Below, in pieces: positions 39,598-50,233 of a DNA stretch of 64,000 nt (position 1 is the first letter of the stretch; each line of letters starts with the position of its first letter). A program made the position numbers and the translations under genes. The DNA lies in assembly GCF_001949145.1 (NCBI RefSeq), contig NW_019091379.1:630532-694531 (forward strand). The letters are read 5' to 3'. The notes beneath the pieces were generated by a model that did no database searches, was not told the DNA's origin, and saw only the letters and a program-made list of their open reading frames with translations. This DNA is from Acanthaster planci. Taxonomy: Eukaryota > Echinodermata > Asteroidea > Valvatida > Acanthasteridae.

Positions 39598-39628
39598 ATT
39601 AACATAAACCTGGCAGGTTTATGTTAAT
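39598..39628. repeat. Perfect 15-bp-arm hairpin
   Basis: ATTAACATAAACCTG, a single G, then the exact reverse complement CAGGTTTATGTTAAT. No T-run follows and no function is assigned. Confidence 0.9.
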
Positions 39629-39997
39629 GTAATTGTTGCTCCCAAGAGCTACCGATCCCTACGTTCAGAGGACGGCTGTAAAACGTCTGGAGACTATACG
39701 TACGGCACGGGAACCAGTCTACCGTATTATGGCTTCCATTTTCAGGTACCATGTATATGCCAGTGCAGCTAGAGGGTGGCAAGGCCGGACCAAACAAAAC
39801 CCCAAATCTCAAAAAGCCGTGCTAGGTAAGGCTTCCTAACCTTGATCCTGGCATGACAATGACTAAAAAAAAATAGGATTACATGTACACGTCGAAGGGC
39901 TTGGAAAGCTGCCTCGATGGTTGAATATAAACTTGTCACGCAAAGTCTTTGTTTTCGGGGGTTGAATCGTCCTCTTCTATTTTAATGAAGGTCGAGC

Positions 39998-40378
39998 ATG
40001 GGTTGCGTTGTTTTGGTTTTCTTTCTCTGGATTGCTATTTTTCTTCAGCCTTGCACTTTCCGAAACTCGACAATGGAGAACGAGAAGAAAAGGGTTCCCC
40101 AAGGACAAATCAGAGTGACGTCTAAACCCAGACTTTGGAGGCGAGGGGAGCGGCATGGGCAGAACAATGACCCCCCTCCAATGCCCTTCAGGATGAATGG
40201 AAAGAGTATCCGTATCTGGCCCAAACTTGTTTGGGCGAAAATATTTCCAGAGAATTCTGCCGGTCGCGGATTATGCGTGGTCTCTTTCCTGAAAACGGCG
40301 ACAGCGGCGACGACCGATTGCCATTTTTCTCCTCTATTAGCGTCATATCGGCCCTCAAGCGCAGAATTTCTGTGCTAG
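39998..40378 (+). CDS. Candidate small secreted protein, unconfirmed
   Basis: This 126-codon frame starts in a good context (A at -3, G at +4) and begins with a signal-peptide-like segment, MGCVVLVFFLWIAIFLQPC. It then becomes basic, with KKR at about 30-32 and RR at about 48-49, which could be processing sites, and FRMNGK, where G-K could be an amidation signal. These features are compatible with a peptide precursor, but no known family is recognised. A good acceptor-like sequence, TTTTTCTTCAG, lies inside the putative signal-peptide codons, so the real structure could differ. The 3' third runs into repeat-like sequence (CAGAATTTCTGTGC). It may well be a chance frame. Confidence 0.15.
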   Translation: MGCVVLVFFLWIAIFLQPCTFRNSTMENEKKRVPQGQIRVTSKPRLWRRGERHGQNNDPPPMPFRMNGKSIRIWPKLVWAKIFPENSAGRGLCVVSFLKTATAATTDCHFSPLLASYRPSSAEFLC

Positions 40379-40480
40379 CCTTTTAAGCGTAGAATCCTCG
40401 CTTACGAAGCCCATGAAATAGATACTGTGCTAACGGTGCCTCGTAAGTGCAGAATTCCACATGAAGCAGCGCCGTGAAAC
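40290..40480. repeat. Degenerate repeat with GCGCAGAATT / CTTACGAAGCCCATG motifs
   Basis: AAGCGCAGAATT, AAGCGTAGAATCC and AAGTGCAGAATTCC recur, with GCTTACGA and TCGTAAG in opposite orientation around CCCATGAAATAG. It looks like a decayed interspersed repeat with internal inverted symmetry. Confidence 0.45.
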
Positions 40481-41207
40481 TGGGCCCAGGATTGGATAGT
40501 GCAGCCCATTTACGACCACAAGAGTTGAAATTTCTCCAGTTTTCAACAAGAGCTGTAGTTCTCCGATGGCCCATTTTTTTTGGTTAGAATGTCAGTGTAA
40601 TTAGTTTTTGCATGGTGAGGAAAAGTCCTGGGTATTGCTTTTCTGTGATGGGGAGTCAGGGAAATATTTTCGCTACTATTTTTTCGTTTCTTCCTCCCTA
40701 ACACTTTTTTTTAAAATTCTTGTTAACGCCAAATGCTGCTGCCACGTTGACAGGCCTGTCCTTGGACGTAGCCTCGCCAGCGCTTGGCGCAGTGCACCAT
40801 CGTGTACAAAAGCAACTATACCTATGTCTTCAATGCAACTTTCTGCATGGCAACAATGGTAGTGCGATGCGCTTTTGAAAGGGCCGTCAACTAAAATGAA
40901 ATCTATGGCCCCAAACGGGGGGGGGGCTTATTTGGTAGGAACTCCACTTCGCTGGTTCACTGCGCGATGCATGCGTTGTATATACACGTCGCTACCAACA
41001 ACACACATACACTCACTCCCAACCAGCATGGCCCTTTCCAACCGATGAGGGGGTGCTTCTGCACAGGGTTGTTTGGAGTAGGTTCCAGTTGGGGAAAATA
41101 TCTCCTTTGAGAGCAGTAAACGTCTGCTGTTCTCGTTCACCTGTCCACCAACGTTAAGAGAAAAATGCACCTCTGATCTGAGTCGAGAGCCGATGAGCCA
41201 TGTGTTT
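40481..41207. other. Intergenic, nothing recognised
   Basis: Contains a long G run near 40917. No gene, RNA or strong repeat was seen. Confidence 0.45.
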
Positions 41208-41340
41208 GTGGCCGTATTTGTTGCATCACTATCAGCGATCCATCGTTGGTTATGGGACAGCAAAACCCGCACAGTGGATAGTGCGAACCAGTGTTAGGAT
41301 CACTGATCGGGATACGGATCCGTGTGAAACAAACAGGCCC
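41208..41340. mobile_element. Short palindromic MITE, copy B
   Basis: The right half (TAGTGCGAACCAGTG, GGATCACTGATCGGGAT, GTGTGAAACAAACAGGCCC) matches copy A near 25016-25075 closely. The left half is more decayed but still shows GGCCGTATTTGTTGCATCAC as an inverted partner of the right end. Confidence 0.65.
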
Positions 41341-44300
41341 TGAATCACAGACCATATGTCCTCACTAAATTCAAAGGAACATCACCCCTACACGATCGCC
41401 TCAAAGTAATCATTTGTCAGAGGCGCTGTCGAAAGGTTGACGCGTCCTTTTCACCGTGAAAAATAGTGATTTGTAGGAATATCCTCAAATTACTATTGAC
41501 ACAATGGTGGTTATTTGTTTGAGATTCAGTCAGATTTTGTCAGTGGACCACCGGAGGGGTATTCCTTTTTTTTCCCTTTTAGTTTGTTGATTCCCTTTCG
41601 TTGATCGGTAATGAACCGCGACATGCTACAGGTATACCTTTTCATGTACTTAAAGATAGTACCTTTACATCGTTCCCTGGACAATGGTAAGGGGGAATTG
41701 AAAACGGTTTAAGTAAAAAGGTGCCCAGTTTAAACTCTGCAAAACTTCATGAAGCCGGAAAATGAGCCGCAGAACTAAGCAATTGTGGAAAGATCTCTGT
41801 GCATTTTGACAAGAAAGTCATTGAACAAAATTCCGAGGCAAGGAGTGTCTTCAGCCGACTTGAAAAGTCTGGACCATAATTTCGCTGAACTAGTCATCCT
41901 GGCTGACCAAATAAACAAAACAGAAAGAAAGTGTTATTTCAGAGCTTGGACGGGGAACCAGCCCTGCGCATTCAGTGCAACCACGCTCAGTTATTTGGGT
42001 AGGGCTCTGATATGGGTGTCAAACTACTCCCTCCCATCGCCTCTACTTCCTAATATCACTCATGGCTCATGTAAGGTGATACACCAATAGTACATCGTGC
42101 AGGGGCCCTTTCTATTCAGGATTGCCCAAAAGGGGTGAAGCACGAAGAGACTCTGCATTGATGATAGAGAAAAGTAATGGCTGAGATAATGAGAGAAAAC
42201 CAACATGGACATATCTTTAGAGAAGAACAAATACAATACAATTAAAGCAGGAGTAAAGACAAAAAAAACCAAAAGCTGTCTCGGCCGGTGACCGAAACAG
42301 CTATGGAAGTATATGTATCAGGCTATAACTTTGAGTCGAAGCCGTGTCAAAGAGATCAAGGACCAAGAAAAGCACTTGTCCATCGTACTCTACGTATAGA
42401 CCTCACCAGAGATTTGCTTTGCCTGCCTCGCCTTAAGAAATTTTGGGAAATCCAGCTAGTCACATCTTGCATGTCTACAAGCTGGGAAATGAAACTTTGT
42501 CCCTTTGTGCTGAGGTTCCTTTGAGGATGACTTCATCCACTAAATTGAAACTCCTTTCATCACGAGTTTTCGTAGAGGATTTCTTACAGCACTGCGGGTA
42601 ATTTTGAGGGATTTATGGATACACTGTATCAGTGATTGTATTAGAGAAACAGAAATTTCCAAACTCTTTTGAAGAAACACCGAGTTGGAAAGGGGGGGTC
42701 AACTCGACATGCTACACTGAATTCGTTTCCTCTGGCAACGGTCAACGTCCCCCACTTTATCGGTTATGTACAGCAGAAAAAAGAGCGCGTTTCCTGATTA
42801 ACAAAGAGGAAGCTACCACCCGTGGATTTTGGCTGATCATGATTGCGCCCCGTGAAAATCATACTGCATGACCACAGTAAATTGACCACAACAATTGACC
42901 ATAACAATTGAGACAGTTTTTAGCATTTCATATGAGCTGTACATACATAAATATCCCTTTGCTGGTGAAACACAAAAAAGATGGCCGACTACCTCATTCC
43001 CTCCTGGGTTTATAACTAGGCGAAAAAAAAGGAATGAAAACATTCCCCGCTTCCTCCGCTATACCTGCATTACACAGGCGATACCAAAATACCCAAGTAC
43101 CTGGAAATACGCACGGAGCTACCTAGACTTTGAGGATACTTTTGTGGAAATGTTTCTTCGCATAATCAAGTGACTTCGACTGATTCTCCAAAGGTTGTCG
43201 TAAGCACCCACCGTTAAATAGAGTCATCATAATTTGGTCGAAGACTGCATGCGTTTCAATTGAGATATCGTTGTAGGTTTTGAAATTTACTATTCCAATT
43301 AAACTCCTCCATCCATAACAAGTATTGTCATTGTCAGCGATGGAATAATTTCAAGGTTAAATGGACAAGAAGGAGAAAAAAAGAACCAAAAAAAATTCAC
43401 CACCGTGGGAAGTTTGCAGTGCCTGCGATTTCACAGGCCCTTTACACTTCTTCCGCCTTTCATTTGTGTTGTCTATTTTTGGTACAACGGAACGGACGAA
43501 ACACCACTACTCTCCTGTGGCTTAACCTTGTCACAAACCAGTCTTGCCCCCATCCGCCAGAAAAGCGGGAAAATGGACAGGTCGTGGTTTGTTAAGAAGA
43601 TTTTCTCATCCACGAACGATATTGAGCTACGTAGGTGGTATGACGTATTCTTTTAATTGTGATCCCTCATTCATAAGAATTTTAGCAGGAATGATGTCCA
43701 GATTTGCGGAAAAGGCATAAAACGTTGATTTTGTATTGATCGCATATAGGCTATCAACCGAAATCCAGAATGACTTAACTGTGCTCTAGTTCACTCCTTA
43801 TTATGACCTCTTTTTTGTTTCTTTGTTGGAGCTGGCGTGGGCGAAGAAATTTACCCAGCTTAGAAAAATGGTTGGTCCGCAAAAGTCTGAAATCAGCCCA
43901 CGCTTCGTAGTTTACATTCGTGGGTGTTTATGCCTGACTCGCAGCCGTTTTTTTTTTTGTTATTAGTTGCTGAGCAATGTTCTCTTCTTCTCCATTTCGA
44001 GAAATAGAGCTTTTTCTAATAATCGATCACCAGTAATCCGATCGTGTTCGATCCAGAGAACCGCCAAAGCTTTTAGTTTGCTCATGTGGTGGATTCATTT
44101 AGCTGCCCGCAACTTTGGACACTCGAAATCAAAACCGTCAAGTTATTGCAAGCCTCGTGCCAGGTCTTGTTCCATGTTAACACGTGATCAGTGACTCAGG
44201 ACCATGTACTGGTACATCATATGATTGTGTACGTCAACTAAGTTTAAAACCGTGAAGTTTAATATTCAAGACGAACATTTGGACTATACCGGTATAGCCT

Positions 44301-47300
44301 GCCCCTAGCTCCCTCATCGCATCGCCACATGGTGTGTAATGTTAACTGTTCCACTGAAAGGTGGCCACGGAGTCCTTAAGCACGTTGACATTGTACCAAG
44401 CTCGTCATGAACATGAATTTGGATATTTTATTTGCGAGGTTCGACTTTGGAACAAACAGATCACTCCGTCATCAGGAAAACCTCGTGCTTTTCTAGCTTT
44501 GGGGGAACGCAAGCAGGCAGAAAGGAATTTGCGATTGCCAGATAAGCAACAAAAGATCAGCAAGCGCTTGAAATTGAATTCATCGCTCGGTTTATTTAGC
44601 GTTCGGTGGTTCCAGTGATGTTATTTTTGTACACACTGCCGACCTTCAAATTTCAAAAAAACTTTTTTCCTCCCGGAATGTAAAGGCAAACAACTGTCCT
44701 CTTCACACGGGTAGCTCAACCTCGTCCCTGCGACGAATAAGACGAACAACCTATCACTTTAAATCCTTCTACCTGTCATCCTGGACCGTTTTTCATGTCC
44801 CAGCATGTTGGACACGCTAAGTTCAGGGATAACTAAATGCAAGTTAAAGTTTGCACTGTTGAATGTGGTGTCCTAGGGTAATATAGATCTGAGACTTTCC
44901 TCCTCGTGGTAAGGAAAACTATTTTCCAACTTTTCAAACACAGCTGACCTGCACCGCCACACCAGAAATGAGAAAAAAAGTGTGGCATGCTGCAGGAAGT
45001 TTCCGAAACGGACTTAAATCGTATTCACAGGTAGGCCTACAATGCAAACACCAATACACGTTTGAAATGAAATCACCCAGTGCACGATACAAGAATGGCA
45101 GTACGGGAGGCCAGTTACCATCCTGAAGTTTACTTTTGAGACCTAGTTTAAATTGAAGTAGGAACAGAGAATAAGGTTGACGGGCAGCTATTGTTATCAC
45201 ACCCCCCCCCAAGGATGAATTGTGTCTGTGGTCAAGATTGAGAAGCCCTTCGTCATCGCCCACCAGACTGATGGAAACACGAGTCCTTGACCGTGTTTCA
45301 TTTCGGGCGTTACAGACTTCGGCTGTGGGTTTGTCAATGATCATTCACTGTGAATATCAGGTCACGTGCGAATGACTTGGCTACGGCTCGTAATGACACA
45401 CGCGCCAACGAAAACCATCAGGTTGAGATTTGGCGCTTTTCTCATAGATGTAAATGTTATTTCCATGCGGTCAGAGTGACCATATGGACCCGGACTCTGT
45501 CTGCTCTTTTGTGTTTCAGTGAACTGGAAGTCCGCACATTCCCTTAGTTTGATACCTACCGCTACAACTTCAAGCACAATGTATTATTCTCTCCCATATA
45601 ATCCTGACTTGTAGAAACGAGACTGCTTCGAGAACAGTTTTCGACTTTGGCGAAAACTGGAATAGTGCCATAAGTGCCATAAAAATGAAAGCCTGTGCAA
45701 GCATTCATCTAAAATGGAACCCAAATGTCAGTTGAACTTGTGTCTTAAAGCTTAAGGTTTCAGTAGAGTGTTGGATCTTGGTCAACTGAAGTAATCAATG
45801 TTCAAGCCAGAAATCTTGATGACGTTCCTGTTCACTTCGTTAACCTCGACAACGGTCAGCCTAAACGTGCTGAAAGTTTCGCAGGAAAAGTATCTGCGCT
45901 GTGTGTACAAAGACTATTTTCAAAACTGAAGTTTTTCATTTTTCCATTCATTGTTCAAACGCAGTTGAGACACTGGCCCACACGACCTATTTACTGGTAA
46001 ACAGTAATTCAAAGCATAGATATTTTGAAAAACGCCCACAACAAATCTATTGCGAGCTGAAAATGGGAAAACTGTACGGATGATTTAAGTTTAGGAAAAC
46101 AACTTTGGACAATGACTGTCGCCAACGCCCTACAGGTCGTCTGCAGTACAAGAATCATCGGCACCAGACTCTCGCTGTTTTCGAAGACCTTTGTGTGCAT
46201 TGTTTGTGGTGCCAGGCCCGTGTGACGAGTCCATCCCGAAGGTTATAAAGGTAAATCGTTACACATGAGCGGACGTCAATTCCAATGTCAATAATAATAT
46301 CGTTAAGTCCACTGCATGGGAGCAATTTTATGTCAAAAATTGGCGGAATGGATGGGGCGATCGTCACACAGTGGCATTGGCGTCCGGTCCAGTTGAAGCC
46401 TTCGGACAGTTAAGAGACGAAGGTGTTCTTTTCTCCATACTTGGGCTGTTCAATCGGATCTCGTTCCTGTGAGGGCATCGTGCTTGCTCAGTAAAACAGC
46501 TAACTTTCACTTATGCATGCTTTCCTCCACGCAGGAGACAGACCGTTTTCATATGACATCCGCCCAACAAGCGCTAGCAAGCGGAACACCTTTACAAAGA
46601 ATCTTCCCTAACTTGGAACATTTTAATAAGCTGTAGTTCCGAAGGAAAAAAATGACAGAAAACAGTCTTCATTATTGTCGATGTGTAGCTTGATGCCCCT
46701 TGTGGACTGCTCAGTATTACAGGTCGCATTGCGAAACGAAGTTGATGGTTGACAATTAGAGAAGCAATAGGCCTATGTCAAAGACGAAGACGCATGTTAC
46801 AAGCAATACATGTATTGATGAGAAGGATGAAGTAATCAGATTTTGATGGCTGGATAAAAGTCCAGAGCCTCTTCACTATGAGAATTTCCAAGCTAATGGT
46901 GTCTTCAATGAAGTACAGGTGTTATAGTCGAAAACATTTCTTTGTGTTCAACTTTGCAGATAGTCCTTGACCTCCGTCAAAAGTACAGTTGTGTTGTGCG
47001 TCAGTAAAATTCAACGGCCATGATAATCGACTCTATATTTTTGGTCGACTTGTAATCACCAAGTTATCTTTAGAATCTTTATGTCTGACCGTCTGATCGA
47101 GTGCAAAGAAATCGATTACAGTTTTCTGAAGTCAATCATTATCTCGAACCCGAAGTGTGAATTTAAGAGCCAACTACTTGACGTGTGACGCTTTATTAAT
47201 CACGAATAGAATGGACGCGGTTTCACCGCCTCCAACTCCCTCTAATTATTTTCCTTTTTTTGGACAGGTGTCCTGGTCTACATGAATAACAACAAGGCAT

Positions 47301-49743
47301 GGCATCCATTCACACCTTTATACAAATATCAGAATTTCGCGTTTGGATGGAGTTGTGATATTTTTTTCCTGATTTGCCAAACGTCAAAAAAATTAAGTCA
47401 GTCGTACATCTATGGCGGAATTGCAAGGATTCTTTATTAACCGACAATAACCATTTCAAATATTGAAGTAGTGAGAATACCATAAACGTCGTCTGTGAAA
47501 TGTCACCAAGCGTCAACACGCACAGTCATCATCGCAATGACAGGTGTAAGAAAATGGAAGACGGCACTGGCAGGGATTTGTGCCGGCAAATGGTCTGTGC
47601 AGTGCATTCGCTTTCCTACAATCTTAAAGATCCACCTCTCTGTTTCATTTAACCTTGCTGTTAAGTTTGGTTTTGATTGATTAAACATCTTTTGGTGCCT
47701 TTGGGTGTTAATTTCTGATGGGAATTTCCATATTCCTGCGCAAAACCGTGATGTCATTCCAGGAAGGGAACCTCACTGTTATGTTGCGCTGATAGGTGCA
47801 CAGAACACTGTTGGAATTTGCCCTCTATTGTCCGTATAAACGTGGACAATTTGGGATTTCTAAAAAGTTTACTTTCTAACTGCAGTTTGTCCCCAAAGGA
47901 TTGTCAGAAATGTTTTCACAAGTTGGAGAAGAGCATGCTGTTTTACAAAAGATTGTGTCTCAGAAAATGAAAACTTCATTACCCACACCCTCAAAGAGAT
48001 GTATCCATCAGTACTTCACGAGAGAGGGCTTGTGACGGCTCATATCAATTACAACTTCAATGTTACTCAAATCGGCTACTATTTTACCCTTTCATTATGA
48101 CCTTAACGTTTATGCTTCCGAAGTATGCCAGGAAGTACTGGTGGTTGCAGGGCGCGTTAGTTTCTAGAAATCATTTCCCTATATAACAATGACCACGTCG
48201 CTTTTTTCAAAGGTGACAAAACCATGAAAGTTTCTTTCATGTCTGCAGTGGTTTTTACATAGAACAACCCGTCAAACGCTATTGTGAATTATAAGACCAC
48301 AACAGCCGGTCTGTGTGAACTCTGCTATGTTTCCTGACTTGACGTACGTTCGGTTTGCCTAATGATTGTGAATCACAGGCCAGGTATTCACAAATGATAA
48401 AATTAGGATGAAATGGACAATCTGCCATGACATTTTGCGATGCATTGAGCGTTTAAAACAAACTTAGTCATGCTAAAGTAGCAATCAGTATTCAAAACAC
48501 ACAGAAACAGATGATTGTTAGGATGGCATTCATAACGTGTGGGATGGAAGGCGAATTTGTACATTTAGTCATTTCTGGCAATTAACGAAAACATCCTCAA
48601 AACGAAAATGATTCGTAAACAAAATGGGCAACTTACGAAATTTTCTACCATGTGGAAAAACACGCCCACTCAGATCACGCATGTACTTTAAAAATCACCA
48701 CACACCCCCCAAAAAAGGAAGTGCGGCAAACGTGACATGACGATCAGAACAATGTATATAATGAACAAAAGAATTGCTCACTTATTTTTCACAGAATATT
48801 TCTCGCTGATGAACCGTTCACACGCGTGCGTATCATGATTCATTTGCCGTGGTTTTAATCACTATAGTAGTTACCCATATCCTTTATATTCACGAACAAG
48901 AATCCGTACTTGTATTTGCCACAGGTTCGGGGCTGTGTTCCATGTGTTCTAACTTTCAGTCTTGTTTTGCAAGTCCAATGGGAATTGTTCGCAAAGGTTG
49001 GCAGCACGTGCACGTGATTCAAATGTAGGCGCCGTGCCGTGTAGGCCTAATACAAAGTAGCAGCGTCAATCCCGATTTTGCTCGCTGAAGACTCTCCCAC
49101 ATATCTTAATTTTGAAGAACAAATTCACCGCTTGATTTCGACGACCTGGCATAACTTTTGGACCGTCACTGCCATTTGTTTTATTTGAGACGTGTCCTTG
49201 CATTGATAAATAACATCCAAATACTATCAATCTCAGTTGTATTGCTTCCCCATTTTGTCGCCATTTTCAGCGACACTCGCTGACAAAAAAAAATGCCAGA
49301 ATCATGACAGTATGTACCATCCTCTGCCCACGGGAACCGAGCCACGCGTAAAAGGCTTATTGGTTTCTACCCTTTTTATCTGCTGGAGTTGTTGATCGGC
49401 TATATCCACCACCTTGTCAACCGTTTCTAAGTTCTGTGAGTTACGGAATTCATAGTTATTATGACTGTTAAGCAGTGTGCTATGTTAAAAAGATCGCACC
49501 AGAAGAACTGTTTGGGCCGAACAGCGATGACTGTTTGACCTCACCCTGAACAAACATGGTGGGAGCCAGGGACTTCCCGTAAAAAGCCCCCGCTGTAGTT
49601 GCAGCCACAAAATGTCAAACCAAAAGGTTTGTCACTTGTACGTCACAACAGCGAAACTTACAATGGAGGAATAATAGGGACATGAATGTAGCAGGCCTGA
49701 CGTGCACAATGTCATGTCGGTGGCCAAGCGGCTCCAAAATAAT
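41341..49743. other. Intergenic, nothing recognised
   Basis: About 8.4 kb with scattered short frames on both strands. Notable small items are the hairpin at 42274-42302, TAGGCCTA octamers at 45032, 46768 and 49042, and a C run near 45200. Confidence 0.4.
42274..42302. repeat. Short hairpin
   Basis: AGCTGT-C-TCGG, loop CCGGTGA, CCGA-A-ACAGCT forms a 29-nt stem with one internal mismatch. It could be chance. Confidence 0.5.
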
Positions 49744-49816
49744 GGGTGGGTGGGATATGGGGGAAGGGGTAACTGTGGAAGTGTGCTGACATGGGAGGGG
49801 GCAGGGTTATTTGGGG
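49744..49816 (+). other. Two adjacent G-quadruplex motifs
   Basis: GGGTGGGTGGGATATGGGGG (49744-49763) has four G-tracts with loops of 1, 1 and 4 bases. A second set (GGG-A-GGGGGG-CA-GGG-TTATTT-GGGG) lies at 49792-49816. Both meet the usual G3+N1-7 rule. Confidence 0.8.
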
Positions 49817-49992
49817 TGGAAATACAATGGCTGGGGTCAAGAAGATCTTGTTAATGTACGATAGGTGAAGGAAAGATATACAGTAATGAGGAAACGATAT
49901 ACATCATTGTTTGCTGGGGGGGGGCTTGTTGAAGTCAAAGGCGAGAATTCAGTAATGTCAGTATTTATGGTAAGGACTTGGGGGTACACCAT

Positions 49993-50233
49993 GGGATCTA
50001 TCTCTTCAAGAAGGGGTAAGGTTCTGAAGAAAACCGGCGAGTGTCAACTTGACGTTTCGACCAGGATGCTCTGGCCGTCCTCAGGAGAGTGTGCCGGACT
50101 GCATCCCGTCCCACGCTTCACCGAATCTGGCTTCCTAGCTACATAACCCAGCTTCACAGCACAGCTCCACGCAGCAGTCCAGCACTCACCGGTTCTCTTC
50201 AGAACCTTACCTCTTCTTAAAGAGATAGATCCC
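49993..50233. mobile_element. Inverted-repeat element with an extra segment in one arm
   Basis: The outer 51 bases (49993-50043) and the inverted 51 bases (50183-50233) differ at four positions; both start GGGATCTATCTCTT and end CGG(C/T)GAGTG. Pairing resumes at TGCCGGACTGC (50089) against GCAGTCCAGCA. The left arm carries about 47 extra bases (50044-50090) absent from the right arm and bordered by GAGTG on both sides. The extra part reads CCTGAGGA, a GGCCAG..CTGGTC stem and GAAAC on the minus strand. Confidence 0.75.

Noticed and set aside
44934-45344. 136-codon minus-strand frame
   Set aside because: No recognisable family, spans a C run, no splice or start context support.
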